A DNA stretch of 15,492 nt from Clostridia bacterium (GTDB lineage Bacteria; Bacillota_A; Clostridia; Peptostreptococcales; JAAYPU01). The translations under genes and the position numbers were made by a program. This document shows positions 7,153 through 13,705 of this stretch, piece after piece (within the stretch, counting starts at the first letter, position 1; each line of letters opens with the position of its first letter). Below the pieces are notes generated by a model that searched no databases, was not told the origin of the DNA, and was given only the letters and a program-made list of their open reading frames with translations. The stretch covers positions 1 to 15,492 of the forward strand of contig JAKSCF010000209.1 of NCBI GenBank assembly GCA_022360735.1. The letters run 5' to 3'.

Positions 7153-7385
7153 TCTAATGCCTCACATTCTTCAATTGGTGTATTCAATCCTTCAATTATA
7201 CTTTCTCTCATGCCAGGTATTGATACAAGATATAATGTTTCTTGAATAGCGGACCAATCTCTTTCAGAAAGTAAGATTGCATTACCTTTCTTAGTAGTAA
7301 TTTCTACCGGAACACTTGATTCTATGGTTTCATCTATTAGTTTATATATATTTTTTCTCGCTTGTGTTACAGGGATTACTTTCAT
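7134..7385 (-). CDS. YefM-family antitoxin (Phd/YefM fold)
   Basis: An 83-aa protein with the Phd/YefM N-terminal DNA-binding fold (KVIPVTQARKNIYKLIDE, then PVEITTKKGNAILLSERDW) and an acidic C-terminal tail (about 66-83) that would wrap around the toxin. It should neutralise the YoeB-like protein encoded just downstream and, as a complex, repress the shared promoter. ATG 7385 is preceded by AGGAGG 8 nt upstream, much stronger than the toxin start. The promoter carries two GTAC-centred sites 12 bp apart. Confidence 0.9.
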   Translation of the reverse strand: MKVIPVTQARKNIYKLIDETIESSVPVEITTKKGNAILLSERDWSAIQETLYLVSIPGMRESIIEGLNTPIEECEALDWENIE

Positions 7386-7405
7386 TCATTTCACCTCCTG
7401 TTACC

Positions 7406-7434
7406 ATTATACCGTACATAATAACGTACGTCAA
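7406..7434 (-). promoter_or_regulatory. Toxin-antitoxin promoter with two-site operator
   Basis: Minus-strand TTGACG (7429-7434), exact 17-bp spacer, TATAAT (7406-7411). The spacer and the -35 edge hold two GTAC-centred sites (7426-7429, within ACGTACGT, and 7414-7417, within TGTACG) with centres 12 bp apart. Paired TGTACA-like sites about 12 bp apart are what I recall for the E. coli yefM-yoeB operator, so the same repression is expected. Confidence 0.85.
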
Positions 7435-7444
7435 GATTATTGCA

Positions 7445-7454
7445 AACACGTGTT
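7445..7454. repeat. 10-bp perfect palindrome AACACGTGTT
   Basis: A perfect palindrome between the radical SAM stop codon and the antitoxin -35 box. It has no T tract, so it is not a terminator. It could be an extra regulator site for the toxin-antitoxin promoter or chance. Confidence 0.4.
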
Positions 7455-7457
7455 GCT

Positions 7458-8723
7458 TTACCAACAAGCAAGCTTATTATAGCTAGGTGCTGTTCTTCCG
7501 TTAAAGTAATCACATGCTTTATAATATTTTAAATCCCTCATCCATAAGTATTGGTATTCTTTATCTTTTGTAAAACGACCCAATGTAGAAATCGGTTTTC
7601 CACGAAAATCAAGCATTTGTCCCAACAACTCCGATGGGTCTCTGAAACATTCCCAATCGCACTGCTTACAAAAAGCTTTACCATCCATCTTGTTTAAATC
7701 CAAGTCCCAGAATTTACCTAAATTCTCTTCCCCCCTGTAACCGCATGGGAAAGTATCTCCTGTTTTTGCATCCACATAAAAGAAATCAATGCCGCCTCTA
7801 CAAGGCTGGCTATAATTGTCATCATCTGAATACTGCTTAATTAACGCATGTAATGAAGCTTGAGGGCTGAAAATCCTAATTTTTGATCTGTATTCGGGAA
7901 TGGTATCCATAAGTGCCTTAAAGAGCAGCACCCGCTCTTTGGACGAAAACTTAACCACTTCATCTGCCGATGTGGCCCCATACACAGCACTCAAACCCTC
8001 TTCTTCCTCATGGTTGACACTCATAGGATAACACGCGTTAGCGATGGTAAAACCAAGGTCAATAACGAAAGAGTAGAACTTTCTAAATGCTTCTTGATAT
8101 GTATTATAAAATAATTCCGAATCAAACTCATCTTCATTTTGTTCTTGGTTAAATGCACCCCCAACATTTCTATTAATCCCAAGATTGACAGAAGGATATA
8201 TGCCATGCTCATGAAAAATAGGTATTGCCTTTTCTATACCTCGGATAACCCCTGGCAAGCCTCTCATCTCTTCATGCAAACCCCCTTCAGAGGAATCAAT
8301 ACTAATCCAAAAATTACGGATATTGGTTTTGGCTAAAGCTTCAGCCATCTTATTAATACGCTGCTCATAATCCGTTTTGTGGGAATTCATAAACGAAAAA
8401 CCATTGGTTCCGGTTCTGATATATTCTATCCCTGACTGACCTGCATGGTGCATCAATTCAATGAGCTCATTAAAATATAAAAAAGTTTCTCCACCTGTAA
8501 AAGAGACGGATTCAACACCTTTTTCTACAGCAGCGTCAATCATCCGCTTTACATCATCCAGTTTTAGTTTGGAACGCTGAAAATCTTCAGTAACTCTCAT
8601 GCCGCACTGGGGACATTTTGCATTGCATTTATCGGTAAGCTGAATAATCAACTGACCAGGAATTCTTCCATGAAGGAATTTCTTAACACTTTTCATTTTC
8701 ATAAATGGATTATCTTTTATCAT
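7458..8723 (-). CDS. Radical SAM protein with SPASM/twitch-like C-terminal Cys region
   Basis: A 421-aa protein. CNAKCPQC (C33, C37, C40) is the radical SAM [4Fe-4S] motif, and FTGGETF (about 75-81) is the SAM-binding GGE stretch. The C-terminal part has C308, C327 (FPCGYRG), C352, C355 and C359, then C404, a pattern close to SPASM/twitch domains that carry auxiliary Fe-S clusters, often used on peptides. The substrate is unknown. The start has no good Shine-Dalgarno sequence; a 31-codon ORF ends 3 nt upstream in the same frame, suggesting coupling. No terminator follows, so it may read into the toxin-antitoxin unit. Confidence 0.85.
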   Translation of the reverse strand: MIKDNPFMKMKSVKKFLHGRIPGQLIIQLTDKCNAKCPQCGMRVTEDFQRSKLKLDDVKRMIDAAVEKGVESVSFTGGETFLYFNELIELMHHAGQSGIEYIRTGTNGFSFMNSHKTDYEQRINKMAEALAKTNIRNFWISIDSSEGGLHEEMRGLPGVIRGIEKAIPIFHEHGIYPSVNLGINRNVGGAFNQEQNEDEFDSELFYNTYQEAFRKFYSFVIDLGFTIANACYPMSVNHEEEEGLSAVYGATSADEVVKFSSKERVLLFKALMDTIPEYRSKIRIFSPQASLHALIKQYSDDDNYSQPCRGGIDFFYVDAKTGDTFPCGYRGEENLGKFWDLDLNKMDGKAFCKQCDWECFRDPSELLGQMLDFRGKPISTLGRFTKDKEYQYLWMRDLKYYKACDYFNGRTAPSYNKLACW

Positions 8724-8726
8724 TAT

Positions 8727-8822
8727 TTATTCGCACTCTTTCCAAATTATTATTTGCAAATCATTAGATTCATATTTTATATTACCACTAAATGATTCTT
8801 CTTCCATTAGTACATTGTTCAT
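8727..8822 (-). CDS. Possible 31-aa leader or precursor peptide before the radical SAM gene
   Basis: An ATG-to-TAA frame of 31 codons, starting MNNVLMEEESF, acidic, ending WKECE, with a single Cys near its end. It stops 3 nt before the radical SAM start and is in the same frame. It could be a coupled leader, a peptide substrate, or an N-terminal extension cut off by a TAA. Against it: there is no Shine-Dalgarno sequence, and its ATG overlaps a minus-strand TATAAT (8821-8826). Two direct copies of ATGTTAA (8826-8832, 8837-8843) lie just upstream. Confidence 0.25.
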   Translation of the reverse strand: MNNVLMEEESFSGNIKYESNDLQIIIWKECE

Positions 8823-8886
8823 TATATGTTAAGAAAATGTTAACTATCTATCTTAAATTATGACCGTATATTTCCAATCTTCTCAG

Positions 8887-9801
8887 TTACAAAGATAAAT
8901 CCCACCGTTCTTCAATCAAGTCTTTCCCCCAAACATTATGTTCAACGGTTTCTGATAGTGTGAACCCATATCTTTCATAAAGATGTCGTGCTGCATCCAA
9001 AATGCTGATTGTCCAAAGCAATACATGTTGATAATTACTTTTCTTACAAAAATCTATTGCTGTACTCATAAGCTTGTTCCCCAATCCCTTCCCTCTCATC
9101 TTTGGGTCAATAAGAAACCATCGAAGCTGGGCCGTTTCATCATCCACCTTTACAATAGCAATCATGCCTTCAGGCTTACCATTTACCTCAGCTATCCATA
9201 AGTTATCTTTTTCTTTGCGGAAATCTTCTTGAAACTTATATATGGCTTCTTCCACATATTGTCTAAAAGTATTATCAAATCCATATTCTGTTTCGTATAA
9301 ATCCACATGTTTTTGAACAACCCAGTCAATATCATTAGGGCGGAAGCTTCTAATATTGATAGAGTGAAGCGTTGATGACAGAGCATTCTCAATATGCTTC
9401 ATCGCATCCAAAAGTTTCCCTTGTTCCTCTCCTGTTAAAGGTGCAACTAGCGCTTGTACATGTTGATTCGACTTATTTTCCAAATCATTTAGAATATCCT
9501 TTCCCTTTTGTGTTAGATACAAAAAGTAAAACCGCCTATCTGTTGGAAAATTTTCCTTTCGAATGAGCCCCTTTTTCTCAAATCCGTTTAAAATTCTGCT
9601 AAGATATCCCCTATCGATATGCAGTTTATTCATCAATTTATTTGCTGTGCAGTCCTTTATTTTATAGATCTCTAAAATAATACGCGCTTCCGTTAATGAA
9701 TACGGACTCTCTAAAACATGCTGATCCAACAGACCCAATATCTCTGTATAAAAGCGATTAAACCGTCTGATTTCTAAAATAGTATGATTATTTTTTTTCA
9801 T
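8887..9801 (-). CDS. MarR-family regulator fused to a GNAT acetyltransferase
   Basis: A 304-aa two-domain protein. Residues 1-145 are a MarR winged helix-turn-helix, with TANKLMNKLHIDRGYLSRIL as the DNA-reading helices and PTDRRFYFLYLT as the wing. Residues about 148-304 are a GNAT fold, with the acetyl-CoA motif RGKGLG at 236-241 and a YERYGF segment near the end. MarR-GNAT fusions are known and may link acetyl-CoA or substrate binding to repression. ATG 9801 with AGGTGAG is chosen; the longer frame from TTG 9870 is rejected because that TTG is part of the -35 box. No terminator separates it from the radical SAM gene downstream. Confidence 0.88.
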   Translation of the reverse strand: MKKNNHTILEIRRFNRFYTEILGLLDQHVLESPYSLTEARIILEIYKIKDCTANKLMNKLHIDRGYLSRILNGFEKKGLIRKENFPTDRRFYFLYLTQKGKDILNDLENKSNQHVQALVAPLTGEEQGKLLDAMKHIENALSSTLHSINIRSFRPNDIDWVVQKHVDLYETEYGFDNTFRQYVEEAIYKFQEDFRKEKDNLWIAEVNGKPEGMIAIVKVDDETAQLRWFLIDPKMRGKGLGNKLMSTAIDFCKKSNYQHVLLWTISILDAARHLYERYGFTLSETVEHNVWGKDLIEERWDLSL

Positions 9802-9841
9802 GTTCTCACCTACTTCATTAAAATTTTTCTGACTTGTATTA

Positions 9842-9870
9842 AGTATATACCAACTAGTTGACTCCGTCAA
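9842..9870 (-). promoter_or_regulatory. MarR-GNAT promoter
   Basis: Minus-strand TTGACG (9865-9870), 17-bp spacer, TATACT (9842-9847). The expected leader is about 35 nt. The inverted repeat 9847-9881 spans the -35 and the spacer, so a bound dimer would block RNA polymerase. Confidence 0.85.
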
Positions 9871-9881
9871 CTAGTTGGTAT
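9847..9881. repeat. Perfect 16-bp inverted repeat, probable MarR operator
   Basis: Arms ATACCAACTAGTTGAC (9847-9862) and its exact reverse complement (9866-9881) are separated by TCC. Each arm contains the 10-bp palindrome CAACTAGTTG (9851-9860 and 9868-9877), 17 bp apart centre to centre, so it may hold two dimer sites. No T tract follows on either strand, so a terminator is unlikely. Confidence 0.85.
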
Positions 9882-9919
9882 GTGCTAGGGGAATAAGCAA
9901 CGACTCATAGTATATTGAG

Positions 9920-9948
9920 TTGACGTTTCCAAAGAAACTTGATAAAAT
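9920..9948 (+). promoter_or_regulatory. Promoter of the hydrolase / HTH-membrane fusion unit
   Basis: Plus-strand TTGACG (9920-9925), 17-bp spacer, TAAAAT (9943-9948) with a TGA extended -10. It predicts a leader of about 135 nt before ATG 10091; I see no riboswitch in it, only short A/T-rich runs. A weaker box pair around TTGTAC (10018-10023) is an alternative. The start of transcription lies about 75 bp from the MarR operator, so shared control is possible but not shown. Confidence 0.7.
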
Positions 9949-10090
9949 GTACTCATATTGATGTTTTAGTTCATTTCACTGAGTGTGATTACCTATATCT
10001 TGCAAAATATATATTTATTGTACAAAAACTTAATATACCGGATATAAAGAATAAGTAAAGACATAAATATTATAAAAAGGGGGCTAAACT

Positions 10091-10882
10091 ATGGACATCA
10101 AACATTATCTGTTTAATAGTTTTATTATTCAATCTGGTGATAAAAAAATAGCTATTGATCCTGGTGCTGCTTTGTATTTCTTCAATTTTAAAACTTTACT
10201 TCCTAAATCTGAATGGAAAGATGTTGATTATATATTCGTCACTCATGGCGATCCTGATCATCATTGGTATACAGATAAAGTAGCAGAAACTTCAAATGCT
10301 TCTGTTATCTGTAATAAAACGATGGTAAGAGAAAAAGAAGGCAATCAACTCATGATTGGCCCCCGAGATAGAGGGCTTACATTTTCAACATTAATAAAAA
10401 AGCTTTATACCCTATCTGTTGACGAAACAATACAACTTGATGAAATGGTTATTACCGGCATCCAAACAACTCATGGTCCTCTGGTTTTTAAATTTGGACC
10501 TTTCTCTAAGACCGTACATCCTGGCTCAGAAGAAAGACTTGGACTTGGATCAATGGGATTCAAAATTGAATTGGATGGAAAAGTTATTGTCAATCTTGGT
10601 GATACGGTTCTTAATGAAAATGACTGGAAAAAAATTAAAAATCCAGACGTTTTAATGCTTCCAATAGGTGGCAGCATCCCTCGTAATACAATGGATGAAG
10701 AAGAAGCCTTAAAAGCAGTCAAAATAATGGAACCCAAATTTGTCATTCCAACGCATTACAATTGTCCGGCATTATTCAGCAAAAACTATAATCCCTCTGA
10801 TGACGGGATGTTTAAAGAAAAAGTTGAAGAAATGGGCTTTAATTGCATGATCTTGAATTATGGAGATTCAGTTACCATTTAA
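10091..10882 (+). CDS. UlaG-like metallo-beta-lactamase-fold hydrolase
   Basis: A 263-aa cytoplasmic protein. The metal motif is THGDPDHH (51-58), an HxDxDHH variant in which the usual second His is Asp. Further ligands are probably H128 (TTHGP), D171 (NLGDT) and H222 (PTHYN), giving a two-metal site as in UlaG and related MBL-fold phosphodiesterase or lactonase enzymes. The substrate cannot be read from the sequence. The RBS is AAAGGGGG before ATG 10091. The next gene follows after 78 bp without a terminator, so the two may be co-transcribed. Confidence 0.83.
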   Translation: MDIKHYLFNSFIIQSGDKKIAIDPGAALYFFNFKTLLPKSEWKDVDYIFVTHGDPDHHWYTDKVAETSNASVICNKTMVREKEGNQLMIGPRDRGLTFSTLIKKLYTLSVDETIQLDEMVITGIQTTHGPLVFKFGPFSKTVHPGSEERLGLGSMGFKIELDGKVIVNLGDTVLNENDWKKIKNPDVLMLPIGGSIPRNTMDEEEALKAVKIMEPKFVIPTHYNCPALFSKNYNPSDDGMFKEKVEEMGFNCMILNYGDSVTI

Positions 10883-10960
10883 ATATTTTATAATTTTCAT
10901 CTCAAAGGGTAGATACTTAAATTAAAAGTGATAACATAAAAGAAAAAGGGGTGACAAATA

Positions 10961-12046
10961 ATGGAAAACTCAAAATTTACGGATGAACAAATTGTATTCG
11001 TCCTCAAACAAGTTGAAGAAGGGGTACCGTTTGAAGAAGTATGCCTTAAAATGGCCATCTCTCAAAAAACCTTTCATCAGTGGAAAAAGAAATATGGAGG
11101 AATGGTACCTAGCGAGATCAATCAGCTGAGACTTAAAGAGGAAAAAAAGATGAAACGCAGAAAAATGATATTGGGTTGGATAGGCGTTGCCATAACAACA
11201 ATATTCTCAAGTTTTTGGGCATATTGGGGCGCTTTCGAAAATTTCCATGAAGGCTGGTACTCCACCTCTATCTTAAATAATATTTCTATGTTTTTATTTC
11301 AATACATGATAATTACGATTATCTTAGTTGCTTTAGCTTTAATTGTATTGAGGTGGAAGAAAATAGGGGTATTCATGCATATTGCTTTAAGTATCTTCTG
11401 TATTTGGTTTTTCTCAGGACCCAGCAGTATACTCATCATCATACCTATTGCCGTTATGGCACTATTATACTATTTTGGAGAACCTCATCCTAAGAAATGG
11501 GCATACCGCTTAATCATATTCATTCCCTTAATCATTACCTTAGCCATTTCTATTCCTCAAGGCATTAAAGTTTCACAGAGAATTAATGACGAAGATTTTG
11601 GTATTAGAACGGTTGAAGGAAATGGTATTACCTTTGCTTGGGCACCAAGAGGCCCTGGCTGGCCGGATGAAGGAATATCCTGGCAAGAAGCACAAGATAT
11701 ATGTAAGTATTTATCTGATGACGGCTTGACGATTATGGAAAAAGAGCAAAACATTTGGCGTTTACCAACCGTTGACGAAGCCGTTCGATCCATGATGATT
11801 CATGGTGAAAACGCAGGCGGCATCTGGTATGCTGAAGAAGGAAAAGCAAAATATGAAAAAACACCCGATAAAGAAACGCCTTTATGGGATGTGCATTCAA
11901 AAGTCATTTATTATTGGACTTCCGATACATCCGTAGAAGATATAGAAAAGGCATATATAGTCGTATATCATGGCGGTATCTTTGGAAAAAGAAAAACGGA
12001 TGCTCAGGATTATTTGAGTTTTAGAGCTGTAAAAGAGATGGATTAA
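10961..12046 (+). CDS. Fusion: IS3 OrfA-type HTH + 5 TM helices + DUF1566/FGE-like domain
   Basis: A 361-aa protein in one frame. Residues 1-65 closely resemble the N-terminus of IS3-family OrfA transposase proteins (SKFTDEQIVFVLKQVEEG, then ISQKTFHQWKKKYGG and a K/E-rich helix). About five membrane segments follow (69-89, 107-131, 135-151, 154-171, 182-199), then a soluble C-terminal domain (205-361) with WAPRGPGWPDEG, SWQEAQDICKYL, NIWRLPTVDEAVRSM, DKETPLWDVHS and YLSFRAVK, as in DUF1566/formylglycine-generating-enzyme-like lectin folds. With the basic HTH side inside, five helices place the C-domain outside. AAGGGGTG precedes ATG 10961. It is probably a membrane-tethered DNA-binding sensor; that role is inference. 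Confidence 0.8.
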   Translation: MENSKFTDEQIVFVLKQVEEGVPFEEVCLKMAISQKTFHQWKKKYGGMVPSEINQLRLKEEKKMKRRKMILGWIGVAITTIFSSFWAYWGAFENFHEGWYSTSILNNISMFLFQYMIITIILVALALIVLRWKKIGVFMHIALSIFCIWFFSGPSSILIIIPIAVMALLYYFGEPHPKKWAYRLIIFIPLIITLAISIPQGIKVSQRINDEDFGIRTVEGNGITFAWAPRGPGWPDEGISWQEAQDICKYLSDDGLTIMEKEQNIWRLPTVDEAVRSMMIHGENAGGIWYAEEGKAKYEKTPDKETPLWDVHSKVIYYWTSDTSVEDIEKAYIVVYHGGIFGKRKTDAQDYLSFRAVKEMD

Positions 12047-12047
12047 A

Positions 12048-12076
12048 AAATCGATCATTCAAATCAACATCAATTT
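12048..12076 (-). terminator. Weak candidate terminator of the TetR gene
   Basis: On the minus strand an 8-bp stem (AAATTGAT / ATCGATTT, one G-U pair) with a 13-nt loop runs into three more T. The large loop and low GC make it weak. It is the only structure between the convergent fusion gene and the TetR gene. Confidence 0.35.
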
Positions 12077-12092
12077 AGAGGTTAACATTTTT

Positions 12093-12680
12093 TTACTTAA
12101 TCATGCCATAGAAGCACAAATGAATAAGTTGTTTAAATACCTCAGGCTGAGTAATCACAGTTTTAAGTTCATCCATTTGCATACTCAATCCTTTTCGCAT
12201 TATTTTGATATATTGATACAATATATCGTTAGGAATATCAGAATGAATATAGCCCTCTTTTTTACCCTCATCAAAAAAATCATATATCAGTTTTTGAATT
12301 CTTTCCGTGTATATGTCATCCAAAAATTGACTTATTTCATCCTCTTCTGAAAAAACCTTTTCCACAAATTCTCCTTGTATGTGGGAGGCTGCATGCTTCT
12401 TCTTAAAGACCAAGCTTTCTAACTTTTCTATAAACGACATGTCACTGTAAATAACTTCCTGAATTTCATCTGTTATCTGAATGAAGATGGTTTTGACGAT
12501 TTCCTGAATCAATTCTTCTTTACTATGAAAATACTTATATATGGTTACCTTAGATACATCAGCTTTGACAGCAATCTCATCCATACTGACTTTTTTTAAT
12601 CCATATACATTAAAAAGCTCTATGGCAGCTTTCTTTATACTATCTATTTTTTGTTGTGTCCTTTTTTGATATCCATTCAC
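12093..12680 (-). CDS. TetR/AcrR-family transcriptional repressor
   Basis: A 195-aa protein. The N-terminal helix-turn-helix is typical (IKKAAIELFNVYGLKKVSM, then EIAVKADVSKVTIYKYFHS at about 36-54); residues 60-195 are the variable helical ligand-binding and dimer domain. It starts with GTG at 12680, preceded by AGAGGTG. The neighbours do not reveal a target; the convergent HTH-membrane fusion gene and the peroxiredoxin upstream are the nearest. Its own promoter at 12713-12741 shows no clear palindrome, so autoregulation cannot be argued. Confidence 0.88.
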   Translation of the reverse strand: MNGYQKRTQQKIDSIKKAAIELFNVYGLKKVSMDEIAVKADVSKVTIYKYFHSKEELIQEIVKTIFIQITDEIQEVIYSDMSFIEKLESLVFKKKHAASHIQGEFVEKVFSEEDEISQFLDDIYTERIQKLIYDFFDEGKKEGYIHSDIPNDILYQYIKIMRKGLSMQMDELKTVITQPEVFKQLIHLCFYGMIK

Positions 12681-12712
12681 TTTAACACACCTCTTTATGA
12701 AGTTTTTATGCC

Positions 12713-12741
12713 ATTATAGTGCATTAAGTTATCATCGTCAA
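12713..12741 (-). promoter_or_regulatory. TetR gene promoter
   Basis: Minus-strand TTGACG (12736-12741), exact 17-bp spacer, TATAAT (12713-12718), about 33 bp before the GTG start. It lies just past the terminator of the peroxiredoxin gene. Confidence 0.85.
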
Positions 12742-12750
12742 CACCAAACA

Positions 12751-12783
12751 AAAGACTAAACTGCCTAAAACAGCTTAGCCTTT
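12751..12783 (-). terminator. Terminator of the selenoprotein peroxiredoxin gene
   Basis: On the minus strand the 13-bp stem AAAGGCTAAGCTG / CAGTTTAGTCTTT (two G-U pairs) with a 7-nt loop is followed by TGTTTGG, giving a T-rich tail with the end of the stem. It begins about 24 bp after the stop at 12807. Confidence 0.83.
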
Positions 12784-12806
12784 AAAAAATCCTTATCTAA
12801 AAGATT

Positions 12807-13526
12807 CTAGTCTTCAAACGCTTCATTTACTTTCCACTCTTTCCACACGTTTCCAACAAGGCTTGGCCCCGGCTTAAGTGTCTTTTTACCGGGCTTCCAA
12901 CCAGACGGTGTTGCTTCAGTGCCTTGTGACGCTCTTACAAGCTGAAAGGCTTGAATTTGTCGAATGGTTTCACTTACATTTCTTCCAACCGGAGGTGTTA
13001 ATACTTCAAACCCTTGGATATTTCCATCGGGATCAATTAGAAATCTACCTCTTGTTTCTATACCCGCATCTTCATCATATATACCATACATTTTGCCTAT
13101 ATTTCCATTTTGATCCGACAACATTGGGAAAGGTATATCCTTACCCACCATCTTAGATAACTCATTGTCATTCCACATTTTATGTACAAATACACTGTCT
13201 ACACTAACCGAAAGCACTTCTACATCTAAAGCTTTTAGCTCATCATACTTTTCAGCAACTGCTGAAACTTCTGTAGCTCACACAAAGGTAAAATCTCCAG
13301 GATAGAAGCATAGTAACGTCCACTTACCTTTAAACTCTGACAGTTTCACATTCACGAATTTCCCCTGATGATATGCCGGTGCAGTAAAATCAGGAGCTGC
13401 CTTACCAACTTTTAACATACTATTCTTTTCCTCCTTTTTTTCATAATTTTCTTCTTTTGCCGGTTCATCCATAGTCGTATTATCGACGTCCGGTCTGTTA
13501 CAACTTACTTGAAATTCTTCTGGCAT
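12807..13526 (-). CDS. Selenocysteine peroxiredoxin (AhpC/Prx family), in-frame UGA = Sec83
   Basis: A 239-aa protein if the in-frame TGA at 13278-13280 is read as selenocysteine. The reading frame and homology continue without a break on both sides: FYPGDFTFV-U-ATEVSA, where peroxiredoxins have FYPGDFTFVCPTE. The UGA therefore replaces exactly the peroxidatic Cys in the PxxxTxxC motif (P76, T80, U83). The active-site Arg is R182 (PVGRN). The usual resolving Cys (VCPA) is replaced by TPSGW near 206, and no Cys follows Sec83, so it would act as a one-Sec enzyme reduced by an outside thiol. Residues 1-36 are an extra charged tail. It reduces peroxides. A SECIS-like hairpin follows the UGA. ATG 13526 has GGGAGGT. 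Confidence 0.88.
13250..13280 (-). promoter_or_regulatory. Bacterial SECIS-like element with its UGA codon
   Basis: Minus strand: UGA (13280-13278), ten bases, then a perfect 7-bp stem UUUCAGC / GCUGAAA (arms 13267-13261 and 13256-13250) closed by the loop AGUU. The loop G is about 19 nt after the UGA, within the window I recall for bacterial SECIS elements, and the loop carries the G-U expected for SelB binding. It lies inside the coding sequence, as bacterial SECIS elements do. Confidence 0.78.
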
Positions 13527-13669
13527 ATATTTACCTCCCTAAATCAAGTATTATTACTACAAATGAAAAAACTCTATGATTTATTAGTACCCATCAAAAT
13601 GTAACTTAAACAAGTAATACTATTCTTTTCCAACTTTGTTGGTACTATGACCTCATGCTGGGCACACAT

Positions 13670-13695
13670 AAAAAAAAGAGATTCAATATCCCTTT
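13670..13695 (-). terminator. Terminator of the two-component operon
   Basis: On the minus strand an 8-bp stem AAAGGGAT / ATCTCTTT (one G-U pair) with loop ATTGA is followed by five more T. It lies about 10 bp past the stop of the response regulator. Between it and the peroxiredoxin start is a small perfect hairpin, CCAAC-TTT-GTTGG (13630-13642), of unknown meaning, and a possible promoter (TTGTTT, 18 bp, TACTAA) for the peroxiredoxin. Confidence 0.83.
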
Positions 13696-13705
13696 CTTCA
13701 GTATC

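Noticed and set aside
9802..9870. N-terminal 23-residue extension of the MarR-GNAT protein from TTG 9870
   Set aside because: The TTG is the start of the -35 box TTGACG, so it is not in the transcript; ATG 9801 has its own AGGTGAG.
9847..9881. Rho-independent terminator
   Set aside because: No T tract follows on either strand, and the repeat overlaps the -35 and spacer of a good promoter.
9949..10090. Riboswitch in the leader of the MBL-fold gene
   Set aside because: Only short A/T-rich runs and a 4-bp hairpin (TCAC/GTGA) are visible; no known aptamer pattern.
10961..11155. An IS3-family insertion sequence
   Set aside because: Only the OrfA-type HTH is present; there is no OrfB, no terminal inverted repeat and no stop before the membrane segments, so it is a fused domain.
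13281..13526. Reading the peroxiredoxin as two separate short genes or a nonsense-mutated pseudogene
   Set aside because: Frame and homology continue through the TGA, which sits at the catalytic Cys codon and is followed by a SECIS-like hairpin.
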